From Achromobacter deleyi (GTDB lineage Bacteria > Pseudomonadota > Gammaproteobacteria > Burkholderiales > Burkholderiaceae_B), in the NCBI RefSeq assembly GCF_902859705.1, contig NZ_CADIJO010000001.1:372001-436000 (forward strand): DNA of 64,000 bases, in the 5' to 3' direction. The notes under the pieces were generated by a model, which was not told where the DNA came from, searched no databases, and saw only the letters and a program-made list of their open reading frames with translations. Numbering within the stretch: position 1 is the stretch's first letter; each line of letters begins with the position of its first letter. This document shows positions 39,206 to 48,946 of the stretch, piece by piece. The position numbers and the translations under genes were made by a program.

Positions 39206-40426
39206 TTACTTGCGCTTGTCGAGCGGCACGAACTTCTGGTCTTCCGGACCCACGTAGTTGGCGGTGGGGCGGATGATCTTGTTGTCGATGCGCTGCTCGA
39301 TGATGTGGGCCGACCAGCCCGCGGTGCGTGCAATCACGAACAGCGGGGTGAACATGGCGGTGGGCACGCCCATCATGTGGTAGCTGACGGCCGAGAACCA
39401 GTCCAGGTTGGGGAACATCTTCTTGATGTCCCACATGACCGTTTCAAGGCGTTCGGCGATGTCGAACATCTTGGTGCTGCCGGCCTTCTTGGAGAGCTTC
39501 TTGGCGACTTCCTTGATGACCTTGTTGCGCGGGTCGGACACGGTGTAGACCGGGTGGCCGAAGCCGATGATGACTTCCTTGGCTTCGACGCGGCGACGGA
39601 TGTCGGCCTCGGCTTCGTCGGGGGTCTCGTAGCGCTTTTGCACGTCGAACGCGACTTCGTTGGCGCCGCCGTGCTTGGGGCCGCGCAGCGCGCCGATGGC
39701 GCCGGTGATGGACGAGTACATGTCCGAGCCGGTGCCGGCGATGACGCGGGCGGTGAACGTGGACGCGTTGAATTCATGCTCGGCGTACAGGTTCAGCGAG
39801 ATGTGCATCGCCTTGACCCAGTCTTCGCTGGGCTTTTCGCCGTGCAAAAGGTGCAGGAAGTGGCCGCCGATGCTGTCGTCGTCGGTCTGCACGTCGATGA
39901 CGCGACCGTTGTGGCTGTAGTGGTACCAGTACAGCAGGGCCGAGCCCAGGTTGGCCATCAGGCGGTCGGCGATGTCGCGCGCGCCCGGGGTGTTGTGGTC
40001 GTCTTTCTCAGGCAGCACGCAGCCCAGCACCGAGACGGCCGTGCGCATGACGTCCATCGGGTGGCTGGCGGCCGGCAGCGCTTCCAGCGCGTCCTGCAGC
40101 GTGACGGGCAGGCCGCGCAGGCTGCGCAGCTTTTCCTTGTAGGCCTTCAGTTCGGCTTTGTTGGGCAGCTTGCCGTGCACCAGCAGGTGGGCGATTTCCT
40201 CGAATTCGCTGGTGTGCGCGATATCCAGGATGTCGTAGCCGCGGTAGTGCAGGTCGTTGCCGCTGCGGCCAACCGTACACAGCGCGGTGTTGCCGGCGAC
40301 GACGCCGGACAGCGCAACCGATTTCTTGGGCTTGAAGCCGGCCTTTTCTTCCGGCGCGGCCTGCGGCTTGGTTTCCGGCTTGGCTGCGTCCTGCTTGGCT
40401 GCTTGCTTCTTGGGAGCCGTGCTCAT
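39206..40426 (-). CDS. prpC: 2-methylcitrate synthase
   Basis: The protein has 406 residues from the ATG at 40426. It condenses propionyl-CoA with oxaloacetate. The conserved [38 protein letters not shown] begins at residue 31, after an extra Lys/Ala/Pro-rich N-terminal tail roughly 17 residues longer than usual. Catalytic blocks are [24 protein letters not shown] and [16 protein letters not shown], with [13 protein letters not shown] towards the C-terminus. It lies between prpB and prpD. It is distinct from the true citrate synthase gltA in this window. Confidence 0.95.
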   Translation of the reverse strand: MSTAPKKQAAKQDAAKPETKPQAAPEEKAGFKPKKSVALSGVVAGNTALCTVGRSGNDLHYRGYDILDIAHTSEFEEIAHLLVHGKLPNKAELKAYKEKLRSLRGLPVTLQDALEALPAASHPMDVMRTAVSVLGCVLPEKDDHNTPGARDIADRLMANLGSALLYWYHYSHNGRVIDVQTDDDSIGGHFLHLLHGEKPSEDWVKAMHISLNLYAEHEFNASTFTARVIAGTGSDMYSSITGAIGALRGPKHGGANEVAFDVQKRYETPDEAEADIRRRVEAKEVIIGFGHPVYTVSDPRNKVIKEVAKKLSKKAGSTKMFDIAERLETVMWDIKKMFPNLDWFSAVSYHMMGVPTAMFTPLFVIARTAGWSAHIIEQRIDNKIIRPTANYVGPEDQKFVPLDKRK

Positions 40427-40525
40427 GTGTCTACTCCTTTCCTTTCGCGGTGGTCGATGCAATGGGAGGTAGCGGGGCGCCGCAAGGATGTCGCGGCGCC
40501 GGATGCGGTTGCCGGGCGGCGCGGG

Positions 40526-41416
40526 TTACGCCTTGCCCTTCTGGAAGAGGGCATCCAGTTTCGATTCGAACTCGTGGTAGCCGATGCGGTCGTACAGTTC
40601 TTCGCGCGTCTGCATCAGGTCGACCACGTTTTTCTGGTGGCCGTCGCGGCGAATGGCCGTGTAGACGGCTTCGGCGGCCTTGTTCATGGCGCGGAAGGCC
40701 GACAGCGGGTAGAGCACCATGCCCACGCCCACGCTTTTGAGCTCTTCGACCGAGAACAGCGGCGTCTTGCCGAATTCGGTGATGTTGGCCAGCACCGGCA
40801 CCTTGACGGCCTTGACGAAGCGGTCGTAGGTGGGCAGGTCGTAGGCGGCTTCGGCGAAGATGGCGTCGGCGCCGGCTTCGACGCAGGCCAGCGCGCGCTC
40901 GATGGCGGCGTCCACGCCGTGCGAGGCAATGGCGTCGGTGCGCGCGATCAGGTAGAAGTCGCTGTCGGTACGGGCATCGGCGGCCGCCTTGACGCGGTCG
41001 GCCATTTCTTCGGTGCTGACGATTTCCTTGCCGGGACGATGGCCGCAGCGCTTGGCGCCGACCTGGTCTTCGATGTGGCAGGCGGCGGCGCCGAACTTGA
41101 TCAGGCTCTTGACGGTGCGGGCAATGTTGAAGGCCGACGGACCGAAACCGGTGTCGATGTCGACCACCAGCGGCACGTCGCACACGTCGGTGATGCGGCG
41201 CACGTCGGTTAGGACGTCGTCCATGGTATTGATGCCCAGGTCGGGCAGGCCCAGCGAACCCGCGGCCACGCCGCCGCCGGACAGGTAGATCGCGCGGTAG
41301 CCGGCGCGCTTGGCCAGCAGCGCGTGGTTGGCGTTGATGGCGCCGATGATCTGCAGCGGGCTTTCTTCGGCGAGGGCGCGGCGGAACAGGGCGCCGGCGG
41401 ATTCGGGTCTGGACAT
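40526..41416 (-). CDS. prpB: Methylisocitrate lyase
   Basis: The protein has 296 residues. It splits 2-methylisocitrate to pyruvate and succinate. It belongs to the isocitrate lyase superfamily, with the catalytic Cys in [13 protein letters not shown] and metal-binding Asp residues in [10 protein letters not shown] and [11 protein letters not shown]. The length matches PrpB (about 296). It is the first gene of the cluster, with a GGAGG site in ATGGAGGTCTCC-type leader context. No prpR regulator adjoins it. Regulation may come from elsewhere or from the GntR protein at 42988. Confidence 0.95.
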   Translation of the reverse strand: MSRPESAGALFRRALAEESPLQIIGAINANHALLAKRAGYRAIYLSGGGVAAGSLGLPDLGINTMDDVLTDVRRITDVCDVPLVVDIDTGFGPSAFNIARTVKSLIKFGAAACHIEDQVGAKRCGHRPGKEIVSTEEMADRVKAAADARTDSDFYLIARTDAIASHGVDAAIERALACVEAGADAIFAEAAYDLPTYDRFVKAVKVPVLANITEFGKTPLFSVEELKSVGVGMVLYPLSAFRAMNKAAEAVYTAIRRDGHQKNVVDLMQTREELYDRIGYHEFESKLDALFQKGKA

Positions 41417-41566
41417 GGAGGTCTCCGTTTCTTGTGGTTAGCCCACGACCTTAGCGCGGGTCCGGAACATAAATCTGTCCCCTTCGCGACAATCGCCGAT
41501 GGCGAGGCAAAGGGACACGTGTATGTCTCGGTCTTGCAAAAGCGGTCTTACAAAAGCGGTCCTGCT

Positions 41567-41600
41567 TAAGGATTGGGCCCGCATGAACGGGCCCAATCCT
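41567..41600. terminator. Long hairpin downstream of mdh
   Basis: A perfect 14-bp inverted repeat (41567-41580 with 41587-41600) with a 6-nt loop lies 15 bp past the mdh stop. Its flanks have only weak T tracts on the minus strand, so it is a likely mRNA 3' end structure rather than a strong intrinsic terminator. Two copies of CAAAAGCGGTC spaced 14 bp precede it (41536-41560). Confidence 0.6.
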
Positions 41601-41615
41601 TGACTCAAGCGCTGC

Positions 41616-42605
41616 TTACTTCAGCAGGTCCTTGACGCCGTCGCGCTCTTCGAGCAGCTCTTTCAGCGTGAAGTCCAGGCGCTCGCGCGAGAAGGCGTCG
41701 ATTTCCAGGCCTTCGACACGCTTGTATTCGCCGTTTTCGGTCGTGACCGGCACGCCGTAGATGATGCCTTCGGGGATGCCGTAGGAGCCGTCCGACGGGA
41801 TGCCCATCGTGACCCACTTGCCGTTGCTGCCCAGGACCCAGTCACGGACGTGGTCGATGGCGGCGTTGGCGGCCGAAGCGGCCGAGGACAGGCCACGGGC
41901 TTCGATGATGGCGGCGCCACGCTTGCCCACGGTGGGGATGAACGTGTCGCGGTTCCAGGCGTCGTCGTTGATCAGCTTGGCGAGCGATTCGCCGCCGACG
42001 GTGGCGAAGCGGAAGTCGGGGTACATGGTGGGCGAGTGGTTGCCCCACACGACCAGCTTCTCGATCGCGGCGACCGGCTTGCCCGACTTGGCCGACAGCT
42101 GCGACAGGGCGCGGTTGTGGTCCAGGCGCAGCATGGCGGTGAAGTTCTTGGCGGGCAGGTCCGGCGCCGACTTCATGGCGATGTAGGCGTTGGTGTTGGC
42201 CGGGTTGCCGACCACCAGGACCTTGACGTTGCGGCTGGCGACGTCGTTCAGGGCCTTGCCCTGCGCCGTGAAGATCTGGGCGTTGACCGACAGCAGGTCC
42301 TTGCGTTCCATGCCGGGGCCGCGCGGGCGGGCGCCGACCAGCAGGGCCACGTCCGCATCCTTGAAGGCCGTGCGGGGGTCGCTGTGGGCGGTGACTTCCT
42401 GCAGCAGCGGGAAGGCGCAGTCATCCAGTTCCATGATGACGCCCTTCAGGGCCTTTTGCGCTTTTTCGTCAGGAATTTCAAGCAGCTGCAGAATGACGGG
42501 CTGATCTTTGCCCAGCATTTCGCCCGAGGCGATGCGGAACAGCAGTGCGTAACCGATTTGGCCGGCGGCGCCGGTGACGGCGACACGCAAGGCAGGCTTA
42601 GACAT
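41616..42605 (-). CDS. mdh: Malate dehydrogenase
   Basis: The protein has 329 residues. It is the NAD-dependent TCA-cycle enzyme of the long type found in beta- and some gammaproteobacteria. Rossmann motif [23 protein letters not shown], substrate Arg residues in [19 protein letters not shown]-site [14 protein letters not shown], and the catalytic His in [13 protein letters not shown]. It is divergent from the GntR regulator, with a double palindrome in the shared 355-bp upstream region. Confidence 0.97.
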   Translation of the reverse strand: MSKPALRVAVTGAAGQIGYALLFRIASGEMLGKDQPVILQLLEIPDEKAQKALKGVIMELDDCAFPLLQEVTAHSDPRTAFKDADVALLVGARPRGPGMERKDLLSVNAQIFTAQGKALNDVASRNVKVLVVGNPANTNAYIAMKSAPDLPAKNFTAMLRLDHNRALSQLSAKSGKPVAAIEKLVVWGNHSPTMYPDFRFATVGGESLAKLINDDAWNRDTFIPTVGKRGAAIIEARGLSSAASAANAAIDHVRDWVLGSNGKWVTMGIPSDGSYGIPEGIIYGVPVTTENGEYKRVEGLEIDAFSRERLDFTLKELLEERDGVKDLLK

Positions 42606-42987
42606 GGACGTTCTCCGTAATGGTGTGGCGAGAAAAAAATCTCACCAATCAGTGTAATCCGTTGAGCGGCAAAGACAGCGCATGCAGGGCGCCTGGACAG
42701 GTGGTTACACCCCAGGGCGGGCGCGTCGCCGGACAGCCAGGAATCCTAGATCGAATTTACGTGTGCGTCAATTGATCTTATATCTTATATAAGACATAAG
42801 ACGTTGGACAGCGCCGCGCCCGATATGCCACAATAGAGCGTTTGTTCGAATGCGCCGCAGCACCGCCGGCTGCGCGCCTGTATCAGGCCAGAACACCGGC
42901 ACCGCAGCAGCGCATTGTGGATGGAACCGCAATCCTTTGCGCTGCGTTTCCATTCTCCGGATGAACATGACACTACCAAGACGATCC
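42606..42987. other. Intergenic control region between mdh and the GntR regulator
   Basis: The region of about 380 bp must contain the promoters of both divergent genes. The part next to mdh is unremarkable and GC-rich. The centre (42760-42800) is strongly AT-rich and holds the 28-bp double palindrome at 42775-42802. The remaining 160 bp before the regulator are open in the regulator frame from 42850 but have no family-like residues. Confidence 0.6.
42775..42802. promoter_or_regulatory. 28-bp double palindrome, candidate GntR operator
   Basis: Four 7-bp units form the site: ATCTTAT, ATCTTAT, then ATAAGAC, ATAAGAC. It is thus two head-to-tail half-sites facing two reversed half-sites, centred on TCTTAT-ATAAGA. 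It is in the divergent promoter region of mdh and the GntR regulator, so autoregulation and control of mdh are plausible. I did not find another clear copy upstream of sdhC or prpB. Confidence 0.6.
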
Positions 42988-43767
42988 ATGGCAGACCCCC
43001 GGCCCGAAACCTCCTTACGCACACGCGCCGCCCGTCCAACGGGCGAGGGAGCCGCTTTCAGTCCGTTGTACCGCCAGATCAAGGATCTGCTCGTCCAGAG
43101 CCTGGACCGCGGCGAATGGAAGCCCGGCGAACTCATCCCCAGCGAAATCGATCTGGCTGCCCGTTTCCAGGTCAGCCAGGGCACGGTGCGCAAGGCGGTC
43201 GACGAGTTGGCCGCCGAACACCTGCTGCTGCGCCGCCAGGGCAAGGGCACCTTCGTCGCCACCCACCATGAAGCCCGCGTGCGCTACCGGTTCCTGCGCC
43301 TGGCCGCCGACGAAGAAGGCGAGCCCGGCCGCGCCGAAAGCCGAATCCTCGAATGCCGCCGCCTGAGGGCGCCCGCCGAGATCGCGCGCGCCCTCGACCT
43401 GCGCGCCGGTGAAACCGTGGTGTCCATCCGCCGCCTTCTGTCCATGGGGCAGACACCCACCGTGCTGGACGACATCTGGTTGCCGGGATCCATCTTCCGC
43501 GGCCTCACCCTCGAGCTGCTGACCGCCAACAAGGCGCCGCTCTATGGCCTGTTTGAATCCGAGTTCGGCGTCAGCATGGTGCGCGCGGACGAAAAGCTGC
43601 GCGCGGTCGCCGCGCCGGCCGAAGTCTGTACGCTGCTTAATGTTGCCGCCGGCACGCCGTTGTTGCAGGTGGATCGCGTGTCGTACACCTATGGTGACCG
43701 CCCCATGGAAATTCGGCGGGGCTTGTACTTGACCGATCGATACCACTACCGCAATAGTCTGAATTGA
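42988..43767 (+). CDS. GntR-family transcriptional regulator, HutC/UTRA subfamily
   Basis: The protein has 259 residues from the ATG at 42988; in-frame ATGs at 42961 and 42967 would add nine or seven. The N-terminal winged helix is FSPLYRQIKDLLVQSLDRGEWKPGELIPSEIDLAARFQVSQGTVRKAVDELAAEHLLLRRQGKGTFVA. The UTRA effector domain follows (about 95-255), with ILECRRLRAPAEIARAL and the ending LLQVDRVSYTYGDRPMEIRRGLYLTDRYHYRNSL. The effector is unknown. Its position between mdh and the sdh-gltA operon suggests that it controls TCA-cycle genes. Confidence 0.9.
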   Translation: MADPRPETSLRTRAARPTGEGAAFSPLYRQIKDLLVQSLDRGEWKPGELIPSEIDLAARFQVSQGTVRKAVDELAAEHLLLRRQGKGTFVATHHEARVRYRFLRLAADEEGEPGRAESRILECRRLRAPAEIARALDLRAGETVVSIRRLLSMGQTPTVLDDIWLPGSIFRGLTLELLTANKAPLYGLFESEFGVSMVRADEKLRAVAAPAEVCTLLNVAAGTPLLQVDRVSYTYGDRPMEIRRGLYLTDRYHYRNSLN

Positions 43768-43888
43768 TGAGCTTTTTACCTACGATTTGATACCAACCCA
43801 ATCTCTGGGCGAAAATACCGTGTTTGCCCGCAAGGGCCACGGCATTAGCGCCGTCACGATTCCCTAGTTCCGAAACACCGAGGCCGTC

Positions 43889-44305
43889 ATGTCCGACACC
43901 GCTGCCAAGCCACGTCCGCAGTTTCGCAATATTGGGCTTGCCCAAGTTGCGTTCTCCTATCGCCTGCCCCTGGCCGGCAAGCTGTCCATCCTGCACCGCA
44001 TCAGCGGCATTTTGCTGTTCCTCTGTTTGCCCTTGGTCATCGTGCCGCTGTTCGCAGCGAGCGTGGCCGCACCGCAATCGTTCGCCTGGATCGCCTCGTT
44101 CGCGGCCAACCCGATCGTCAAGCTTGTCTTCCTGGTCCTGATCTGGGGCTACCTGCACCACTTCTGTGCCGGCATTCGCTACCTGTTGCTCGACCTGCAC
44201 ATCGGTATCGACAAGCTGTCGGCCAAGAAAAGCGCCGGCGTGGTCTTCGGTGTCAGCCTGGCGCTGACGCTGGTGTTCGGTCTCAAACTGTTCGGAGTGC
44301 TGTAA
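43889..44305 (+). CDS. sdhC: Succinate dehydrogenase cytochrome b556 subunit
   Basis: The protein has 138 residues. It is a membrane anchor of complex II with three spans. It starts with RPQFRNIGLAQVAFSYRLPLAGKLSILHRISGILLF, including the family Ser and Arg near the quinone site. The haem-ligand His is in LHHFCAGIRYLLLDLHIGI. It is the first gene of sdhCDAB. The stop TAA directly precedes the sdhD ATG. The 121-bp upstream gap should hold the operon promoter, but I see no convincing -35/-10 pair. Confidence 0.95.
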   Translation: MSDTAAKPRPQFRNIGLAQVAFSYRLPLAGKLSILHRISGILLFLCLPLVIVPLFAASVAAPQSFAWIASFAANPIVKLVFLVLIWGYLHHFCAGIRYLLLDLHIGIDKLSAKKSAGVVFGVSLALTLVFGLKLFGVL

Positions 44306-44689
44306 ATGGCCGCCGCTAAAAACTACGGACCCAAGCGCCTGGTCGTCGGCGCTCATTATGGCGTCATGGACTTCATCATCCAGCGCATCACCGCCGTCAT
44401 CATGGCCGTGTATACGCTGGTACTGCTCATCGGCATCCTGACGATGCCTGCCTTCACGTACGAACACTGGGTCAAGCTGTTCAATTTCTACGTGGGCTTC
44501 ATTCCGGTTGGCCAGATCCTGGCCTCCCTTGCCTTCTTTGCGTTGGCCTGGCACGCCTGGATCGGTGTGCGCGACATCTGGATGGACTACGTCAAGCCTG
44601 TGGGCCTGCGCCTGCTGCTGCAAGTGCTGACGATCCTCTGGTTGATCGGTACGGTCATTTACTTTGCGCAAATCCTCTGGAGCATCTAA
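44306..44689 (+). CDS. sdhD: Succinate dehydrogenase hydrophobic membrane anchor subunit
   Basis: The protein has 127 residues. It is the second membrane anchor, with three spans. The start AAAKNYGPKRLVVGAHYGVMDFIIQRITAVIMAVYTL is typical of the betaproteobacterial form. AWHAWIGVRDIWMDYVKPVGLRLLLQVL contains the conserved His/Asp-Tyr region near the quinone site. It begins one base after sdhC and ends three bases before sdhA. Confidence 0.95.
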   Translation: MAAAKNYGPKRLVVGAHYGVMDFIIQRITAVIMAVYTLVLLIGILTMPAFTYEHWVKLFNFYVGFIPVGQILASLAFFALAWHAWIGVRDIWMDYVKPVGLRLLLQVLTILWLIGTVIYFAQILWSI

Positions 44690-44692
44690 GCC

Positions 44693-46471
44693 GTGGTCTC
44701 TGTCCTGAAATCCTTGCCGCGCCGCCAGTTTGATGTGGTGGTCGTTGGCGCCGGTGGAGCCGGCATGCGTTGTTCGCTGCAACTGTCCCAAGCGGGCCTG
44801 TCGGTTGCGGTGCTGTCCAAAGTGTTCCCCACGCGTTCGCACACCGTTGCCGCGCAGGGCGGCGTGAGCGCCTCGCTGGGCAACATGAGCGAAGACAACT
44901 GGTACTGGCACATGTACGACACCGTCAAGGGGTCGGATTGGCTGGGCGACCAGGACGCCATCGAATTCATGTGCCGCGAAGCCCCGAATGCCGTGTACGA
45001 GCTCGAGCACTTCGGCATGCCCTTCGACCGCAACCCCGACGGCACCATCTACCAGCGTCCGTTCGGTGGCCACACCGCCAACTTCGGTGAAAAGCCGGTC
45101 CAGCGCGCCTGTGCCGCCGCGGACCGCACCGGCCACGCGCTGCTGCACACCCTGTACCAGCGCAACGTCGCTGCGCGCACCCAGTTCTTCGTCGAATGGA
45201 TGGCGCTGGACCTGCTGCGCAACGAAGCCGGCGACGTCGTGGGCGTGACCGCCCTCGAAATGGAAACGGGCGAAATCTACATCCTGGAAGCCAAGACCAC
45301 GGTGCTGGCCACCGGCGGCGCCGGCCGTATCTGGGCCGCTTCCACCAACGCCTTCATCAACACCGGTGACGGCCTGGGCATGGCTGCCCGCGCGGGCATT
45401 CCGCTGCAGGACATGGAATTCTGGCAATTCCACCCGACCGGCGTGGCCGGCGCCGGCGTGCTGATCACCGAAGGCGTGCGTGGCGAAGGCGGCATCCTGC
45501 TGAACAAGGATGGCGAACGCTTCATGGAGCGCTATGCGCCCACGCTGAAGGACCTGGCCCCGCGCGACTTCGTGTCCCGCTCGATGGACCAGGAAATCAA
45601 GGAAGGCCGCGGTTGCGGTCCGGACGGCAGCTACGTGGTGCTCAAGCTTGACCACCTGGGCGCCGACGTCATCAACAAGCGCCTGCCCTCGATCCGCGAA
45701 ATCGCCATCAAGTTCGGCAACGTCGACCCGATCAAGGAACCGATCCCCGTCGTTCCGACCATCCACTACCAGATGGGCGGCATTCCGGCCAACTACCATG
45801 GCCAGGTGCTGACGCGCGAAAACGGCGAGAACAAGATCGTCAACGGCCTGTACGCCATCGGCGAATGCGCCGCGGTGTCGGTGCACGGCGCCAACCGCCT
45901 GGGCACGAACTCGCTGCTGGACCTGATCGTGTTCGGTCGCGCCACCGGCAACCACATCGTCAATTCGCACCCGGAACGCCAGCACGCCCACCAGGACGTG
46001 CCGCAGCAAGCCGTCGAATTCTCGCTGGACCGCGTGAACAAGCTGGAAGCGCGCACCTCGGGCGAAAAGACGCAAGACATCGGCAACGCCATCCGCTTCT
46101 CGATGCAGCGCCACTGCGGCGTGTTCCGCACGCTGGAACTGCTGAACGAAGGCGTGACCCAGATCGAAGACCTGGCCAAGCAAGCCGACAACATCTACTT
46201 CAAGGACAAGTCCAAGGTGTTCAACACCGCGCGCGTCGAAGCGCTGGAACTGGCCAACATGACCGAAGTGGCCCGCGCCACGATCAAGTCGGCCGCCAAC
46301 CGCACGGAAAGCCGCGGCGCCCACGCGCTGGACGACCACCCGACCCGCGACGACGAAAACTGGCTCAAGCACACGCTGTGGTACTCCGAAGGCAGCCGCC
46401 TGGATTACAAGCCGGTGCAGATGAAGCCGTTGACGGTCGAGTCCTTCCCGCCCAAGGCGCGTACCTTCTAA
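44693..46471 (+). CDS. sdhA: Succinate dehydrogenase flavoprotein subunit
   Basis: The protein has 592 residues from a GTG at 44693 (VSVLKSLPRRQFDVVVVGAGGAGMRC). It oxidises succinate to fumarate with covalently bound FAD. The FAD-linked His is His50 in FPTRSHTVAAQGG. Substrate and catalytic residues lie in EFWQFHPTGVAGAGVLITEGVRGEGG, SRSMDQEIKEGRGCG and the HGANRLGTNSLLDL motif. It is full-length. Overlapping antisense open frames of great length here are artefacts of GC-rich codon use. Confidence 0.97.
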   Translation: MVSVLKSLPRRQFDVVVVGAGGAGMRCSLQLSQAGLSVAVLSKVFPTRSHTVAAQGGVSASLGNMSEDNWYWHMYDTVKGSDWLGDQDAIEFMCREAPNAVYELEHFGMPFDRNPDGTIYQRPFGGHTANFGEKPVQRACAAADRTGHALLHTLYQRNVAARTQFFVEWMALDLLRNEAGDVVGVTALEMETGEIYILEAKTTVLATGGAGRIWAASTNAFINTGDGLGMAARAGIPLQDMEFWQFHPTGVAGAGVLITEGVRGEGGILLNKDGERFMERYAPTLKDLAPRDFVSRSMDQEIKEGRGCGPDGSYVVLKLDHLGADVINKRLPSIREIAIKFGNVDPIKEPIPVVPTIHYQMGGIPANYHGQVLTRENGENKIVNGLYAIGECAAVSVHGANRLGTNSLLDLIVFGRATGNHIVNSHPERQHAHQDVPQQAVEFSLDRVNKLEARTSGEKTQDIGNAIRFSMQRHCGVFRTLELLNEGVTQIEDLAKQADNIYFKDKSKVFNTARVEALELANMTEVARATIKSAANRTESRGAHALDDHPTRDDENWLKHTLWYSEGSRLDYKPVQMKPLTVESFPPKARTF

Positions 46472-46489
46472 GTCCGGATAGAGCCCACT

Positions 46490-47206
46490 ATGAGCACCAA
46501 GAGAATCGTCAAGTTCGAAATCTACCGCTACGATCCGGACAAGGACGAGCGCCCGTACATGCAGAAGCTGGAAGTCGAACTCCAGCCCACCGACAAGATG
46601 CTGCTCGATGCGCTGGTGCGCATCAAGAACGACGTCGATGACAGCCTGGCGCTGCGCCGCTCGTGCCGTGAAGGCGTGTGCGGTTCCGACGCCATGAACA
46701 TCAACGGCAAGAACGGCCTGGCCTGCACGACCAACCTTCGCGAACTGAAGGAACCCATCGTGCTGCGTCCGCTGCCGGGCCTGCCCGTCATCCGCGACCT
46801 GATCGTGGACATGACGCACTTCTTCAACCAGTACCACTCGGTTCGCCCGTACCTCATCAACGACACGCCGCCGCCCGAAAAAGAGCGCCTGCAGTCGCCC
46901 GAGGCCCGTGAAGAGCTGGACGGCCTGTACGAGTGCATTCTGTGCGCGTGCTGTTCCACTTCCTGCCCGTCGTTCTGGTGGAACCCCGACAAGTTCGTCG
47001 GCCCGGCCGGCCTGCTGCAAGCCTACCGCTTCATCGCCGACAGCCGCGACGAAGCCACGGGCGACCGCCTGGACAACCTGAACGATCCGTTCCGCCTGTT
47101 CCGTTGCCACACCATCATGAACTGCGTCGACGTCTGTCCCAAGGGACTGAACCCGACCAAGGCGATTGGCAAGATCAAGGAACTGATGGTCCGTCGTACG
47201 GTCTAG
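46490..47206 (+). CDS. sdhB: Succinate dehydrogenase iron-sulfur subunit
   Basis: The protein has 238 residues. It carries electrons from FAD to quinone. 2Fe-2S ligands are in [23 protein letters not shown]. The 4Fe-4S and 3Fe-4S ligands are in [16 protein letters not shown] and [17 protein letters not shown]. The quinone-site Trp-Trp after SCPSF is present. It follows sdhA by 18 bp. Confidence 0.97.
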   Translation: MSTKRIVKFEIYRYDPDKDERPYMQKLEVELQPTDKMLLDALVRIKNDVDDSLALRRSCREGVCGSDAMNINGKNGLACTTNLRELKEPIVLRPLPGLPVIRDLIVDMTHFFNQYHSVRPYLINDTPPPEKERLQSPEAREELDGLYECILCACCSTSCPSFWWNPDKFVGPAGLLQAYRFIADSRDEATGDRLDNLNDPFRLFRCHTIMNCVDVCPKGLNPTKAIGKIKELMVRRTV

Positions 47207-47231
47207 TAGTGAATGTATTGAAGGTGTCACC

Positions 47232-47492
47232 ATGAGCAGGCTTACTGAACTGGAAAGGGCGCGTCTGCGTTGGCGGGCGCGCCGCGGCCTGCTCGAAAAC
47301 GACTTGATCATTACCCGGTATCTGGACGCTTACGAGGCCGAACTTACCGACGATGATGTGGCGGCATTGACCCAGCTGTTCGAGATGGGAGACAACGACC
47401 TTCTCGACCTGCTGCTGGCCCGCAAGGAACTCGAAGGCGACCTGGACACCCCCAGGCTTCGGGGCATTATTGGCCAGATGCGCGCACTGTGA
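47232..47492 (+). CDS. sdhE: FAD assembly factor SdhE
   Basis: The protein has 86 residues. It promotes covalent flavinylation of SdhA. The family motif RGxxExD is RRGLLENDLIITRYLDAYE here. The rest (LTQLFEMGDNDLLDLLLARKE) forms the five-helix bundle. It lies 25 bp after sdhB and 19 bp before gltA, inside the operon. Confidence 0.94.
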   Translation: MSRLTELERARLRWRARRGLLENDLIITRYLDAYEAELTDDDVAALTQLFEMGDNDLLDLLLARKELEGDLDTPRLRGIIGQMRAL

Positions 47493-47511
47493 TTAATTGA
47501 GAGGAATAAAC

Positions 47512-48822
47512 ATGAACCTGTCTGACAAAAAAGCCACTCTATCCTTCTCGGATGGCAGCGCACCCATTGAGTTCCCTGTCTACAAGGGCACGGTCGGTCC
47601 GGATGTGATCGACATCCGCAAGCTGTACGGCCAGACGGGCATGTTTACGTTTGACCCCGGCTTCATGTCGACGGCCGCCTGCGAATCGGGCATCACGTAC
47701 ATCGACGGCGACAAGGGCGAACTGCTGTACCGCGGCTTCCCCATCGAGCAATTGGCCGTCAATTGCGACTTCATGGACATCTGCTACCTGATCCTGAACG
47801 GCGAACTGCCCAACCAGGAACAGAAGGCCGACTTCGATTCGCAAGTGACCCATCACACGATGGTGAACGAGCAGCTGCACTTCTTCCTGCGTGGTTTCCG
47901 CCGCGACGCCCACCCGATGGCCGTCCTGACGGGCCTGGTGGGTGCGCTGTCCGCGTTCTACCACGACTCGACCGACATCACGAACCCGCAGCATCGCCAC
48001 ATCTCGGCCATCCGCCTGATCGCCAAGATGCCGACGCTGGTCGCGATGGCATACAAGTACTCGCAAGGCCAACCGTTCATCTACCCGCAGAACGACCTGT
48101 CCTACACGGGCAACTTCCTGCGCATGATGTTCGCCACGCCGTGCGAAGACTACAAGGTGAACGAAGTCGTCGAGCGTGCGCTCGACCGCATCTTCATCCT
48201 GCACGCCGACCACGAGCAAAACGCCTCGACCTCGACCGTGCGCCTGTGCGGTTCGTCGGGCACCAACCCGTTCGCAGCCATCTCGGCCGGCGTCGCTTGC
48301 CTGTGGGGCCCGGCCCACGGCGGCGCCAACGAAGCGTGCCTGCAGATGCTCGAAGAACTGCAAGCCAACGGCGGCATCGCCAAGGTCGGCGAGTTCATGG
48401 AGAAGGTCAAGGACAAGAACTCGGGCGTGCGCCTGATGGGCTTTGGCCACCGCGTCTACAAGAACTACGACCCGCGCGCCAAGCTGATGCAGGAAACCTG
48501 CAAGGAAGTGCTCTCGGCCCTGGGCCTGGAAAACGACCCGCTGTTCAAGCTGGCCATGGAACTGGAACGCATCGCCCTGTCCGATCCGTACTTCGTGCAG
48601 CGCAAGCTGTACCCGAACGTGGACTTCTACTCGGGTATCGTCCAACGCGCCATCGGCATCCCGACCTCGCTGTTCACGGCCATCTTCGCGCTGGCCCGCA
48701 CGGTGGGCTGGATCGCCCAGTGGAACGAAATGCTGTCCGACCCCGACTACAAGATCGGCCGTCCGCGTCAGCTGTTCACCGGTTCGGTCACGCGCGACGT
48801 GCCCCCGATGGACAAGCGTTGA
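47512..48822 (+). CDS. gltA: Citrate synthase
   Basis: The protein has 436 residues from the ATG at 47512, seven bases after a GAGGAA ribosome site; an upstream in-frame start five codons before is less well placed. It condenses acetyl-CoA and oxaloacetate, and is the large hexameric Gram-negative type inhibited by NADH. Catalytic His and Asp lie in [48 protein letters not shown] and PNVDFYSGI. It is the last gene of sdhCDAB-sdhE-gltA, ending 22 bp before a strong terminator. Confidence 0.97.
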   Translation: MNLSDKKATLSFSDGSAPIEFPVYKGTVGPDVIDIRKLYGQTGMFTFDPGFMSTAACESGITYIDGDKGELLYRGFPIEQLAVNCDFMDICYLILNGELPNQEQKADFDSQVTHHTMVNEQLHFFLRGFRRDAHPMAVLTGLVGALSAFYHDSTDITNPQHRHISAIRLIAKMPTLVAMAYKYSQGQPFIYPQNDLSYTGNFLRMMFATPCEDYKVNEVVERALDRIFILHADHEQNASTSTVRLCGSSGTNPFAAISAGVACLWGPAHGGANEACLQMLEELQANGGIAKVGEFMEKVKDKNSGVRLMGFGHRVYKNYDPRAKLMQETCKEVLSALGLENDPLFKLAMELERIALSDPYFVQRKLYPNVDFYSGIVQRAIGIPTSLFTAIFALARTVGWIAQWNEMLSDPDYKIGRPRQLFTGSVTRDVPPMDKR

Positions 48823-48844
48823 TACGCTGCCCGGCATGAACAAG

Positions 48845-48868
48845 AAACCGCCTTCGGGCGGTTTTTTG
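48845..48868 (+). terminator. Intrinsic terminator of the sdh-gltA operon
   Basis: AAACCGCC / GGCGGTTT stem with a stable TTCG tetraloop, followed by a T run. It lies 22 bp after gltA. Confidence 0.93.
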
Positions 48869-48946
48869 TTGTCCGCGTCCGGCCGGGCCTGGTGGCACGG
48901 GGCACCCGCAGGATAGGAGGACGGTTTTGGCGATATCATTGCCGCC

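Noticed and set aside
43768..43888. TTGATA followed by GAAAAT as the sdh operon promoter
   Set aside because: The -10 match is poor and the spacing is 18 bp; I could not support it over background.
43637..47311. A 1,224-codon open frame on the minus strand opposite sdhC-D-A-B
   Set aside because: It is the antisense shadow of highly biased GC-rich codons in well-conserved sdh genes. The translated protein is His/Val/Gln/Gly-rich without any family resemblance.
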